Notes: a model not told the origin generated them from the sequence alone. Counted from the first letter of the stretch, positions 9,315 through 18,061 are shown. The stretch is 64,000 nucleotides of DNA from Pusillimonas caeni (GCF_003545815.1 NZ_PDUW01000007.1:186001-250000), one strand, 5' to 3'. A program made the numbers and translations.

Positions 9315-9333
9315 AATAGTAATAATTGTTATT
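9315..9333 (-). promoter_or_regulatory. Candidate Fur box, promoter-distal
   Basis: An AT-rich 19-mer built around ATAATTGTTATT that matches 13 of 19 positions of the classical GATAATGATAATCATTATC box by my count. It sits 17 bases beyond the first candidate, so two Fur dimers could bind in tandem. Confidence 0.45.
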
Positions 9334-9643
9334 TACGCTGTCAACTTAATGTCAGAAAACTATCAGCAAATTGTCAGAAAACAACAGGCACGGACGCTGC
9401 GCCGGCCTGGGCCGCAAGCACTAATCAACGGGAAGCGAAGTGGCCGCTGGACGCGGATGAACGCCAAAGCCGCGTCCGTACGCGCTGCTTATGAAAAAAG
9501 CAGCGCCCGCGATCATTCGAACGCCGCTGGCGTTCAGGCAATATGCGGGATATTCATGATGACGCGGGCGGGATAGGCGTTAAAGGGCCAGCCGTTTCCG
9601 GGCGGCAAGAACCCTCACCGCGCGGCAGGCCCCGGCGTGTCGA

Positions 9644-9683
9644 AGAAGAGGCCTGCCGCTCAGATCAGCGGCCAGCCTCTTCT
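9644..9683 (-). terminator. Hairpin overlapping the 3' end of the AI-2E-type permease gene
   Basis: Two 17-base arms (9644-9660 and 9667-9683) pair almost completely around a six-base loop, and the stop codon lies inside the structure. No clear T-run follows on the minus strand, so this may be a transcript-end-stabilising hairpin rather than a strict Rho-independent terminator. Confidence 0.4.
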
Positions 9684-10789
9684 GCTTGTCGGGAAACCAT
9701 GAGCGGTTCACGGCCGGCATCTGACAGGCCGGGCACGGCCTCGCTTTCCTCCAGCGTCCATTCGCGCCAGATGGCCACCAGCAGCGCCATCAGGACCGGG
9801 CCGATGAAAAGGCCCACGAAACCCATGGTCTGCACGCCCCCCACCAGGCCGAAGAAGGTGGGCAGGAAAGGCAGCTTGACCGGGCCGCCCACGAGGCGGG
9901 GTCGAAGGGTTTTATCGACGATGAAGAGTTCGACCGTGCCCCACAGGAACAGGCCGACGCCGGCCATGGCCTGGCCCGACCCGACCAGATAGAGGGACAC
10001 CAGCGTGAAGGACAAGGGCGCGCCGCCGGGAATCAGGGCCATGAAGCCGGTGACGACGCCCAGCAGCACCGGCGAAGGCACGCCGGCGACCCAGTAGGCC
10101 ACGCCCAGCACCACCCCTTCGCCCAGCGCGATCAGCCCCATGCCGGTGACGGTGGAGTTGATGGTGGCGGGCACCATGCGGGAGAAGCGCTGCCAGCGGC
10201 CGGGCAACACGCGCTCGCCGACGACGTCCAGCTGGGTGCGGATGCGAGCGCCGTCCTTGTAGACGAAGAACAGCACGATCAGCATGAAGATGACGGTGAG
10301 CAAAAGGCGGAAGATGTCGCCGGTGGCCGACAGCAGCATGCGATAGATATTGCCCAGATGCTCGCCGCTGATCATCTCGACCACCTCGCCCAGCGCATGG
10401 GGTTCGCCCAGATAGGTCACCCAGTGGCGGGCCAGCCACTCGCCCGCCAGGGGCAGCTCGAGCAGCCATAGCGGCACGGGCACGCCGTCGCGGTTGGCGG
10501 CCAGCGCCCAGCGGATGAAGCTGCTGGCCTCCTGCACGGCAAAGCTCAACGCCAGGGACAGGGGAATAATGAGGACCAGGATGACGATGCCCAGCGCCAG
10601 GCTGGCGGCCAGCGCGTCCCGGCCCGCGCAGCGCCGCAGCAGGCGCTGGTACAGCGGCCAGCTGGCCAGGCATATGATCAGCGCGGCAAGCACCGGAACC
10701 AGGAAACCACGAAGAAAATAAAGCCCGGCGAGAATGACGAGCACGAGCAGCCAGCGGGTGATGAGATAGGCGGGCAGAATGGGTTGCAT
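9665..10789 (-). CDS. AI-2E family transporter (PerM/YdiK-like membrane protein)
   Basis: A 374-residue integral membrane protein of the AI-2E transporter family (UPF0118; E. coli YdiK, PerM, TqsA). Hydrophobic segments occupy roughly residues 12-60, 65-85, 150-180 and 210-340. The conserved C-terminal stretch with PGGAPLSFTLVSLYL, FLWGTVELFIVDKTLRPRLVG and GLFIGPVLMALL is characteristic. The family includes exporters of the AI-2 signal and Na+/H+ antiporters, so the substrate cannot be assigned. It stands alone between noncoding gaps and diverges from the MFS gene. Confidence 0.85.
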   Translation of the reverse strand: MQPILPAYLITRWLLVLVILAGLYFLRGFLVPVLAALIICLASWPLYQRLLRRCAGRDALAASLALGIVILVLIIPLSLALSFAVQEASSFIRWALAANRDGVPVPLWLLELPLAGEWLARHWVTYLGEPHALGEVVEMISGEHLGNIYRMLLSATGDIFRLLLTVIFMLIVLFFVYKDGARIRTQLDVVGERVLPGRWQRFSRMVPATINSTVTGMGLIALGEGVVLGVAYWVAGVPSPVLLGVVTGFMALIPGGAPLSFTLVSLYLVGSGQAMAGVGLFLWGTVELFIVDKTLRPRLVGGPVKLPFLPTFFGLVGGVQTMGFVGLFIGPVLMALLVAIWREWTLEESEAVPGLSDAGREPLMVSRQAEEAGR

Positions 10790-10890
10790 GATGAGGGAAG
10801 CCTTAGGATTGCTGTAAGGTTAAACCAAAAACCATCCAGACATATAGCGATACACTACGCCCTTGTCCGCGTGCACAGGAGACCTCGGCG

Positions 10891-12102
10891 GTGCCCGATC
10901 CCGAAGACCAAGCTGCGTCCGCCTCCTACAGGCGCTATTTCTGGCTGGTGGCCTGCGCCGGGTTTGCAAGCATGGCCAGCATGCGGCTTTGCGACACCCT
11001 CCTGCCCGAGCTGGCCCGCTACTTCAACGCGGAAATCGGCGCAGCGGCCGGGGCGGTTTCCATGTTCGCCATCGCCTACGGCGTCCTGCAATTGGTCTAC
11101 GGCCCCCTGGGCGACCGCTATGGCAAGCAGCGCGTGATCTGCATGGCCGTGGCGGTGTCGGCCTTGCTCAATCTGGCTCTGGTCTTCTCGCCCGATCTTT
11201 CGGTGTTGATCGGCCTGCGCTTCCTGGCCGGCGCCACCGCGGGCGGCATCATCCCCTTGAGCATGGCCTATATCGGCGACTCGGTTCCCTATACGCGCCG
11301 GCAGCAGGAGCTGGCCAAGTTCCTGCCGGCCACCATTCTGGGCATGATTTTCGGACAATGGGCGGGCGGCGTGTTCGGGGACACCCTGGGCTGGCGGGCC
11401 GCCTTCGCGCTGCTGGCGCTGCTGTTCGGCGCCGCGACGATGCTCATGGCGCGCGGCCTGCCTCCCGTACCCAGCGCGGCAAGCCGCAAGGAGTCCAAGA
11501 GCTACGCCGCGCAGCTCATGCTGGTGCTGCGTACCCCCTGGGCCCGCCGCATCATGATTGCGGCGCTCATAGAAGGATGCTTCGCATACGGCGCCTTCGT
11601 TTTCATCCCGGTGCATCTATACAAGCATTTCGGCCTGTCGCTGACCATGGCCGGAGGCATCGTCGTCCTGTACGGCCTGGGCGGGCTGGGCTACACCCTG
11701 TTCGCACGCCGCATCGTGACGCGCCTGGGCGAACGGAGCATGGTGGTGTACGGCAGCATCCTGATGGCCGCGGGCTTCTGCCTGCTGGCCTTCGCGCCTT
11801 CTTGGGTATGGTCGATGCCCGCCTCCGCCGTCGCCGGCTTCGGCTTTTATCTCATACACAACACCTTGCAGGCCAACGCCACGCAAATGGCTCCCCAGGC
11901 GCGCGGCACGGCCGTGTCCCTGTTTGCCTGCAGCCTGTTCCTGGGCCAGTCCATCGGCGTCAGCATCATCGCCGTCCTGCTCGAAAGCCTGGGCACCCGC
12001 CTGGCCTTGCTTCCCAGCGTGATAGCGCTTCCTCTGCTGGGCTTATGGCTGGCAAGCGCCATAAAGCGCCATCGCAATGCCGAAGAGCGTTCACATGGAT
12101 GA
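10891..12102 (+). CDS. Major facilitator superfamily transporter
   Basis: A 403-residue protein with about twelve hydrophobic segments and the MFS motif GPLGDRYGKQRV between the second and third segments. A GTG start at 10891 is preceded by AGGAGA at eight bases, which fixes the start. The N-terminal half has FLAGATAGGIIPLSMAYIGD, resembling the YnfM/arabinose-efflux-type branch of drug/metabolite exporters. Substrate unknown. Its end overlaps the beginning of codB by eight bases, so the two are likely co-transcribed, and it might handle a related metabolite. Confidence 0.85.
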   Translation: MPDPEDQAASASYRRYFWLVACAGFASMASMRLCDTLLPELARYFNAEIGAAAGAVSMFAIAYGVLQLVYGPLGDRYGKQRVICMAVAVSALLNLALVFSPDLSVLIGLRFLAGATAGGIIPLSMAYIGDSVPYTRRQQELAKFLPATILGMIFGQWAGGVFGDTLGWRAAFALLALLFGAATMLMARGLPPVPSAASRKESKSYAAQLMLVLRTPWARRIMIAALIEGCFAYGAFVFIPVHLYKHFGLSLTMAGGIVVLYGLGGLGYTLFARRIVTRLGERSMVVYGSILMAAGFCLLAFAPSWVWSMPASAVAGFGFYLIHNTLQANATQMAPQARGTAVSLFACSLFLGQSIGVSIIAVLLESLGTRLALLPSVIALPLLGLWLASAIKRHRNAEERSHG

Positions 12103-13303
12103 CGCCGATTTCAGCCGCCGCCCCGTACCGGCCTCGGCGCGCAGAAACACCCTGGCGCTCAGCGCCGTCATGCTGGGCCTCACTTTTTTCTCGGCCAGCA
12201 TGTGGGCCGGCGGAACCCTTGGCGCGGGGCTGACTGCCAACGAGTTCTTCCGGGCCGTCGTGGCGGGCAATCTCATTCTGGGCGTCTACACGGCCGCGCT
12301 CGGATACATCGGCGCGCGCACCGGCCTGTCGACCCACCTGCTGGCCCACTACTCGTTCGGCGTCAAAGGCTCATGGCTGCCTTCGCTGCTGCTGGGCGGC
12401 ACGCAGGTAGGCTGGTTCGGCGTGGGCGTGGCCATGTTCGCGATCCCGGTGGCCAAGGCCACCGGCTGGGATATTCACCTGCTGATCGCCGCCTCGGGCA
12501 TCCTCATGACGCTGACGGTCTACTTCGGCATCGCGGGCCTGACCGCCCTTTCGGTGGTCGCGGTGCCGGCCATCGCCGTGCTCGGCAGCTATTCGGTGTG
12601 GCTCGCGATCGGCCAGGCCGGAGGGCTGGAGTCCCTGCGCGGCAGCGTTCCCGCGGACCCGCTGCCGATGGAGGCAGCCATCGCCGTGGTGGTGGGTTCC
12701 TTCATAAGCGCCGGCACGCTCACCGCCGATTTCGTGCGCTTCGGACGCAGCGCGCGAACGGCCGTGGTGGTGTGCATGGCGGCCTTCTTCGTCGGCAATT
12801 CGCTGATGTTCATCTTCGGCGGGGCCGGCGCCGCGGCCACGGGACAGGCCGACGTGAGCGACGTCATGATGATGCAGGGCCTGATCTGGCCCGCTGTCCT
12901 GGTGCTGGGCCTGAACATCTGGACCACCAACGACAACGCGCTGTACGCCTCCGGCCTGGGCTTTGCGAACGTCACGGGCCTGCCCAGCCGATTGCTGGCG
13001 ATGTTCAACGGCCTTGCGGGCACTTTGATGGCCTTGTGGCTGTACCATCATTTCGTGGGCTGGCTGGCCTTTCTGTCAGCCGCCATTCCGCCCATCGGCG
13101 GCGTTATCATTGCCGACTACCTGCTGCGCCGCGGGCGCTACCGGCACTACCCCGCCGCCGACGCCGCCGCGGTCAATCCCGCGGCCATCGCAGCCGTGGC
13201 GGCGGGCCTCGCCTGCGGCCACTGGCTGCCGGGCATCGTGCCCGTCAATGCCGTTCTCGGCGCGCTGCTCTCCTATCCTTTGCTGATGCGGCTGCGCCGC
13301 TGA
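12095..13303 (+). CDS. codB: Cytosine permease CodB (NCS1 family)
   Basis: A 402-residue NCS1-family permease with about twelve membrane segments. It closely resembles E. coli CodB along its length as I remember that sequence, including SFGVKGSWLPSLLLGG, FISAGTLTADFVRFGR, NIWTTNDNALYASGLG and AIPPIGGVIIADYLL. The ATG at 12095 aligns with the E. coli start and has GAAGAG upstream; an earlier in-frame ATG at 12077 lacks a ribosome-binding site. No codA-type cytosine deaminase follows. Instead a yeast-type deaminase homologue is encoded 3 kb away on the other strand. The last 31 bases overlap the convergent FTR1 gene. Confidence 0.93.
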   Translation: MDDADFSRRPVPASARRNTLALSAVMLGLTFFSASMWAGGTLGAGLTANEFFRAVVAGNLILGVYTAALGYIGARTGLSTHLLAHYSFGVKGSWLPSLLLGGTQVGWFGVGVAMFAIPVAKATGWDIHLLIAASGILMTLTVYFGIAGLTALSVVAVPAIAVLGSYSVWLAIGQAGGLESLRGSVPADPLPMEAAIAVVVGSFISAGTLTADFVRFGRSARTAVVVCMAAFFVGNSLMFIFGGAGAAATGQADVSDVMMMQGLIWPAVLVLGLNIWTTNDNALYASGLGFANVTGLPSRLLAMFNGLAGTLMALWLYHHFVGWLAFLSAAIPPIGGVIIADYLLRRGRYRHYPAADAAAVNPAAIAAVAAGLACGHWLPGIVPVNAVLGALLSYPLLMRLRR

Positions 13304-15213
13304 AAGCCGAAGCCCGCCGCCACGACGAGCAGCACCACGGCCTGGGCCGCCAGCGTCTGCAGCGTGGGATACACGCCCAGTATCTCGATACGCGGCGCGG
13401 CCACGGGCAGCACATCGATCCAGCCCGCCTCTTGCAGGGCGGACACGCCTTTGCCCGTGAGCACGATGGCCAGCAGGGCGACCAGGATGGAGGTAAGCGA
13501 GAAGAACTTGCCTATCGGCATGCGGGCGCTGGTGCGCAGCAATATCCATGCGATCAGGGCCAGCAGCACCACCGCGGCGCCGAAGCCGGCCAGCAAGGCG
13601 GCGCCATTGCCGTCGGTGGCCAGGGCGGAATAGAACAATACGGTCTCGAACACCTCGCGATACACCGCAATGAAGGCCAGGGCGAACAGGCCCCAGGCCG
13701 AACGGCGGCGCATCGCGCCCGACACCTTCTGGTGCAGGTAGGCCTGCCAGCGCCCGGCTGCGCTTTTCTGGTGCATCCACAAGCCCACGCCCAGCAGCAC
13801 CACGGCCGCAAGCAGTGAACCGAGGCCCTCTGTGAGCTCGCGGCTAGCGCCGCTGATGGTGACGAGATAGGTTGCCGCCACCCAGGTCAGGGCGCCGGCG
13901 ACCAGAGCCAGCACCCAGCCCGTATGCACCGCTTTCAGAGCGTCGGGACGGTCGGCCTTTTTCAGGAAGGCGACGATGCCGATGACGATGAGCAGGGCCT
14001 CAAGGCCTTCGCGCAGCAATATGGTGAGAGCGCCCAGGAAGGTGGTAAGCGGCGCCGCCTGTGCCTGGCCCAGCTCGGCATCCACCTGGCCGAACAGGCC
14101 GTCGAGGCGGCCGGCCACCTGTTCCGCGGCCGCCGCGTCACGCTTCCCGACGGCCGACCGGTAGGCCAGCATGGCGTCCTCCACCTCTGTCAACAGGCGC
14201 GGATTGCGCGCGCCGAGCATGGGTTCGATAGGCTCGAATCCATCCAGATAAGCGGACAAGGCAAGGCTGGAGGCGGACGCGTGCTCGCCTTTTCGCAAGG
14301 CCCGAAGGCTTTCGCCCAGACGCTGTCGGGCCAGGGACAGCCCGGACGGATCGCCGGCAGCGGCCACGGACGGCTCGGCGCGAACAAAGGCGGTGAGGTC
14401 GCGCGCCGCATCGGGCTCGAACGTGCGCGAGGCTTCGGCCTGGCTGGTGGTGGCGATCGCCTCCAGATCCCCGTACAGCACCTTGGCCTTGGGATCCTTG
14501 TTCCAGAGGTCTTGTCCGCGCTCCCGCATGGCGTCGTCATAAGCCATGCCGCCCGCGAAAAAGGCCAGCGCCCAGCGCTCGTCGTCGGAGAGCTCGGCAA
14601 AAGCCGGCATGGATGTGCCCTCGACGCCCTGGGAGATGACCTGGTACAGCGCCAGGACGCTGCGCGACGCGGCGCGCTCGGCGTCGGTGAAGGCGATGGG
14701 GGCCGGATCGAGCCCGGCCGCGGCGACTCCGTCTCCGGCGCCCTTGGCGCCATGGCAGGATGCGCACTGCGCCGCATACAGGCGCGCGCCCGCCTGCAGG
14801 TCGGGCGCATGAGCCGGCGCGACGGGCATGGGGTAGGCCTTGAGCAGCAAGGCATTGGCCTCATGCGCCAGCTCGGCCACCCGGGCCGCATCCGCTTTGT
14901 CCCGCACCGCCTGGCCCAGGTTCTGGACCAGCGCCGCGATCTGATCTTTGGACTCGGTGACGGGCAAGGCCTGCAAGCGTGACGCCGCGGTGTCGGTGAA
15001 CTCGAGCATCTCGGCATATTCGCCCTCGCTGACGATTTCGCCGCCCTGCACGGCACCGCTATAATCCACCGCCACGTAGTCCAGCAACTGCCACAACTGG
15101 CGCGCATCGGCGCCTTGTTCGCCTGACTGGGCGTGCGCCAGCGCGCCCGCACATATCATCATCAGGCACGCAAAAAAGCGCGCCGCCCTTACCCCAAGCC
15201 CGGCCAGAATCAT
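13273..15213 (-). CDS. Cytochrome c / FTR1 family iron permease fusion
   Basis: A 646-residue protein. It starts at the ATG at 15213, preceded by GGAG, with a signal peptide ending ALAHAQ. The periplasmic part carries a haem c site CASCH at residues 150-154, with a likely Met ligand in GTSMPAF. The C-terminal third is an FTR1 permease with about seven membrane segments and the two iron-binding REXXE motifs, REGLE and REVFE. FTR1 proteins import iron, usually Fe(II) oxidised during transport. The fused cytochrome could take the electron that a multicopper oxidase takes in yeast; that is inference. A longer open frame to 15612 is not believable because it lacks a signal peptide there and runs into the divergent NYN gene. 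Confidence 0.9.
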   Translation of the reverse strand: MILAGLGVRAARFFACLMMICAGALAHAQSGEQGADARQLWQLLDYVAVDYSGAVQGGEIVSEGEYAEMLEFTDTAASRLQALPVTESKDQIAALVQNLGQAVRDKADAARVAELAHEANALLLKAYPMPVAPAHAPDLQAGARLYAAQCASCHGAKGAGDGVAAAGLDPAPIAFTDAERAASRSVLALYQVISQGVEGTSMPAFAELSDDERWALAFFAGGMAYDDAMRERGQDLWNKDPKAKVLYGDLEAIATTSQAEASRTFEPDAARDLTAFVRAEPSVAAAGDPSGLSLARQRLGESLRALRKGEHASASSLALSAYLDGFEPIEPMLGARNPRLLTEVEDAMLAYRSAVGKRDAAAAEQVAGRLDGLFGQVDAELGQAQAAPLTTFLGALTILLREGLEALLIVIGIVAFLKKADRPDALKAVHTGWVLALVAGALTWVAATYLVTISGASRELTEGLGSLLAAVVLLGVGLWMHQKSAAGRWQAYLHQKVSGAMRRRSAWGLFALAFIAVYREVFETVLFYSALATDGNGAALLAGFGAAVVLLALIAWILLRTSARMPIGKFFSLTSILVALLAIVLTGKGVSALQEAGWIDVLPVAAPRIEILGVYPTLQTLAAQAVVLLVVAAGFGFQRRSRISKG

Positions 15214-15381
15214 GATGCTCCGTGAAGTATAGTTGCGTAAACGAGACTTATTCCCGACACTATACCCGAGCCAACTAACTGTCTGCTGAATATGGCCGCA
15301 AGGTCCGCGCGGTCTCCGCAGACCTTCGAAAACGGTATCATGGGCTTCATTCGGTCCAAGGCATAATCGGAGCACTCCCAC

Positions 15382-16311
15382 ATGGCCCACCAGAACGACA
15401 GCGCCAGCCTGGCGCTTTTTTGCGATTTCGAGAACGTGGCGCTGGGCGTGCGCGACGCCCAATACGAGAAGTTCGACATCCAGCTGGTGCTCGAGCGTCT
15501 GCTGCTCAAGGGCAACATCGTCGTCAAGAAGGCCTACTGCGACTGGGAACGCTACAAAAGTTTCAAGTCGGCCATGCACGAAGCCAGCTTCGAACTCATC
15601 GAGATTCCCCACGTGCGCCAGTCAGGCAAGAACTCCGCCGACATCCGCCTGGTGGTCGATGCGCTGGACCTCTGCTACACCAAGGCGCACGTCGATACTT
15701 TCGTCATCATCAGCGGCGACTCCGACTTTTCGCCGCTGGTGTCCAAGCTGCGCGAGAACGCCAAGCAGGTGATCGGCGTCGGCGTCAAGCAATCGACCTC
15801 CGACCTGCTGATCGCCAATTGCGACGAGTTCATCTTCTACGACGATCTGGTGCGCCAGACGCGTTCCGCCCGCAAGCCCGCCGCGGCCCCCGAGGCAGCG
15901 GCCAAAATCCAGGAATCGAGCGAAGACAAACAACAGAGCCGGCGCGCCGAAGCCATTGCCATCGTGGTCGACACCTTCGAGGCCTTGCTGTCGGAACGCG
16001 GCGACAGCGACAAAATTTGGGCCTCGACCCTGAAGCAGGCCATCAAGCGGCGCAGGCCCGACTTCAACGAGTCGTACTACGGCTTCAAGGCTTTTGGCAG
16101 CGTGCTGGACGAGGCCCAGGCGCAAGGCCTGCTCGACGTGGGCCGCGACGAAAAGTCGGGGGCGTTCGTTTCGCGCCCCGCCGCCCCGGCCAAGCCGCCC
16201 CGAAAAGGACGCAAAGCCAGCAAGGCCGTGAAGAACCCGGATGCCGCCGCGCCCGCGCCCGTCAAGGCGGCCCGCAAGCCGGCCGCCAAAAAGCCGCGAT
16301 CCGGCCAATAA
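15382..16311 (+). CDS. NYN (PIN-like) nuclease domain protein with OST-HTH/LOTUS-like domain
   Basis: A 309-residue protein. Residues 10-150 form a NYN/PIN-like domain with the acidic motifs CDFENVALG and SGDSDFSPLV that coordinate metal in such ribonucleases. A short linker follows. Residues 190-255 (VVDTFEALLSERGDSDKI... through DVGRDEKSGAFV) look like an OST-HTH/LOTUS RNA-binding winged helix. The tail is rich in Lys, Ala and Pro and strongly basic, likely binding nucleic acid. The domain pairing (NYN plus OST-HTH) is known from bacterial LabA-like proteins, but the RNA target and role are unknown. It is divergent from the FTR1 gene and convergent with the deaminase, two bases apart. Confidence 0.88.
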   Translation: MAHQNDSASLALFCDFENVALGVRDAQYEKFDIQLVLERLLLKGNIVVKKAYCDWERYKSFKSAMHEASFELIEIPHVRQSGKNSADIRLVVDALDLCYTKAHVDTFVIISGDSDFSPLVSKLRENAKQVIGVGVKQSTSDLLIANCDEFIFYDDLVRQTRSARKPAAAPEAAAKIQESSEDKQQSRRAEAIAIVVDTFEALLSERGDSDKIWASTLKQAIKRRRPDFNESYYGFKAFGSVLDEAQAQGLLDVGRDEKSGAFVSRPAAPAKPPRKGRKASKAVKNPDAAAPAPVKAARKPAAKKPRSGQ

Positions 16312-16313
16312 GT

Positions 16314-16751
16314 TCAGACGCCGATATCTTCGTTCCAGAGTTCCGGCTTGTCGCGGATGAAGTCGCGCATCATGGCGATGCAATCGGCGTCCTGCAGTAC
16401 GTCGACCTTCACGCCATGCTCGCGCAGCAGGGCCTCGCCGCCCATGAAGGTCCGGTTCTCGCCCACGATCACGCGGGGAATCCCATAAAGCAGAATGGCG
16501 CCGGTGCACATCGGGCAGGGAGACAAGGTGGTGTACAGTACTGATTCGCGATAGACGCTGGCGGGCTGGCGGCCGGCATTTTCCAAAGCGTCCATCTCGC
16601 CGTGCAATATGGCGCTGCCCTGCTGCACACGACGATTATGTCCACGTCCGATGATGCGTCCCTGGTGGACGATGACCGAACCGATGGGGATGCCGCCCTC
16701 GGCAAGCCCCTGGCGGGCTTCTTCGACGGCGGCCTGGAGAAAGGTGTCCAT
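16314..16751 (-). CDS. Yeast-type cytosine deaminase homologue (CDA superfamily nucleobase deaminase)
   Basis: A 145-residue zinc deaminase. The catalytic residues are His50 and Glu52 in LHGEMDALENAG plus Cys79 and Cys82 in SPCPMCTGAI. The spacing and surrounding sequence strongly recall Saccharomyces FCY1: YGIPRVIVGEN and the C-terminal EDIG are shared with it as I remember that protein, offset by a constant twelve residues. FCY1 converts cytosine to uracil. The presence of codB 3 kb away fits cytosine salvage. Other members of this broad group are guanine or general nucleoside deaminases, so substrate identity needs testing. The start at 16751 gives the normal family N-terminus. Confidence 0.82.
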   Translation of the reverse strand: MDTFLQAAVEEARQGLAEGGIPIGSVIVHQGRIIGRGHNRRVQQGSAILHGEMDALENAGRQPASVYRESVLYTTLSPCPMCTGAILLYGIPRVIVGENRTFMGGEALLREHGVKVDVLQDADCIAMMRDFIRDKPELWNEDIGV

Positions 16752-16843
16752 TGCGCGTTCCTTTTATTATTGAGCCGCGCCCCTGGAGCTCGATTCGACC
16801 GCCTCGAGGCGGCATCCGCGCTTGGGCCGAGCCGCCGGGGCAC

Positions 16844-16860
16844 GGCCTGTAGACGCTAAA
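16844..16860 (+). repeat. Short dispersed repeat, copy 3 (diverged)
   Basis: Seventeen bases sharing 15 positions with the core of the repeat at 53129-53158 (reverse complement) by my count. It also carries a gene's stop codon, the TAG of the minus-strand membrane-protein gene, though at the opposite end of the element from copies 1 and 2. Confidence 0.35.
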
Positions 16861-17386
16861 CCGTGCGCACGACTTCGGTGCCGGCTTCCGACAATTCCTT
16901 CATCAGCGCGTCGCACTGCCTGGGATTGCCGGGATGCAGCACCAAAGACCATTTGCCTTGTTCGGCGGCCTGCCTGACCTTGAGGATGACGATCTGGTGG
17001 TCGGGGCGCGCCGTGACGAGGCCACCGATCATCATGCCCGCTATGGTAGCAAAAACGATGATGACGGCCGCGCTGGCCCAGGGCGAAGCCACGATGAAGG
17101 GAATGGCCAGGCCGTACAACAGGGCCCAGAACACGATTCCGGCCAACAGGCCGATGGCGCCCAGGATGAGGTGGGCTCGTACGCCCGTGCGGGCGATGCC
17201 TTGGCTTTCGGGTTCGAGCTTGCGCGCGAAGCCCTGCTCTTGCGGCGCGATCAACGTCCATTGCGAGGGCTCCAGCCCCGCGCTTCGGCTCAATGAGTCC
17301 GCCGCCCCTGAAGCCGCCTCGCGCGTGTCGTAGATGGCGGCGATCTTGGTGGTGGCGCGCTCGCCGAACAATGCCTGCCAACTCAT
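16856..17386 (-). CDS. Small membrane protein of unknown function
   Basis: A 176-residue protein starting at the ATG at 17386, which has a strong AGGAGG five bases upstream; a GTG at 17392 falls inside that ribosome-binding site. Residues 1-60 are soluble and begin with an AIYDTREAA segment reminiscent of alpha/beta stress-type domains. Two closely spaced hydrophobic segments occupy about 70-95 and 103-122, rich in Gly and Ala. The rest is soluble (IVILKVRQAAEQGKWSLVLHP). This layout resembles proteins in which a small periplasmic-turn hairpin anchors two cytosolic halves. I do not recognise a family function. It precedes a DUF4870-like gene in a different unit. Confidence 0.7.
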   Translation of the reverse strand: MSWQALFGERATTKIAAIYDTREAASGAADSLSRSAGLEPSQWTLIAPQEQGFARKLEPESQGIARTGVRAHLILGAIGLLAGIVFWALLYGLAIPFIVASPWASAAVIIVFATIAGMMIGGLVTARPDHQIVILKVRQAAEQGKWSLVLHPGNPRQCDALMKELSEAGTEVVRTV

Positions 17387-17485
17387 GGGCACCTCCTATA
17401 AGGGAGAGGCCCGCAGGCAGCAATCGCCATGCCCGTCAGAACAACAAAGGCGCTGCCGGCCGAAGCGCGGCGATGTCTTCAGATA

Positions 17486-17869
17486 TCAGGCCGAGGCGTA
17501 CATGGCCTTGCCGTCGACCAGGCGCAGCCAGCCCTTGGCGATGCGGTAGATGCTCCAGACGAGCACGCCCAGCAGCACGAGATATCCGATCACGACGGCC
17601 AGCAGGACGGCGCCCACGATGCCCCACAACAACGAGTACCAGAAGGTGCGGATCTGCCAGCGGAAATGCGACTCGAGCCATGTGCCCCGCGCGTCGCCGA
17701 CTTTGATGTGGGCGATGATGACCCCCACCACGGCCGTAATGCCGATGAAATAGGCCACGGCCTGCAGTGCATAGACCACCGTGGCCACCGTCTTCAGAGA
17801 GTCCGTCTTGACGGGGCCTCCCTGACCTGAATCGACGATCTGCGTGACCGGTGTGTTGTTGTCGTTCAT
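17486..17869 (-). CDS. DUF4870/Tic20-like small membrane protein
   Basis: A 127-residue protein with a hydrophilic first 25 residues and three hydrophobic segments (about 25-50, 68-80, 83-105). The stretch GTWLESHFRWQIRTFW between the first two is the signature of DUF4870-like bacterial membrane proteins. Function is unknown. It is separate from both neighbours, with 99 bases before the next minus-strand gene and a 192-base divergent gap before the sulfate operon. Confidence 0.78.
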   Translation of the reverse strand: MNDNNTPVTQIVDSGQGGPVKTDSLKTVATVVYALQAVAYFIGITAVVGVIIAHIKVGDARGTWLESHFRWQIRTFWYSLLWGIVGAVLLAVVIGYLVLLGVLVWSIYRIAKGWLRLVDGKAMYASA

Positions 17870-18061
17870 GTGCCCGCTTCCTCGCGCTTCGTGCAGCGCA
17901 TGCGTTGATCTTGCGCGGCAGAATGCCGCAAGCGTAATGCTAGCCGGATTTGCCGTTATATGCCGTTCCGATCTTTATAAGTAAGAAAGCATTCGTTCAC
18001 TTTAAAAGGCCCCGCCCATAAGCTGGTCGTTCATTCAACTCGTTATCCGATCCCAGACATC

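Larger units (their letters stand above)
9249..9664. other. Intergenic region without a supportable gene
   Basis: A gap of 416 bases between two minus-strand genes. The left third carries the receptor promoter and two candidate Fur boxes in AT-rich sequence. The remainder holds only short open frames without convincing ribosome-binding sites or protein features. The right end contains one arm of the hairpin at 9644-9683. Confidence 0.6.

Noticed and set aside
15214-15612. N-terminal extension of the FTR1 gene
   Set aside because: It overlaps the divergent NYN gene and would hide the clear signal peptide that starts at 15213.
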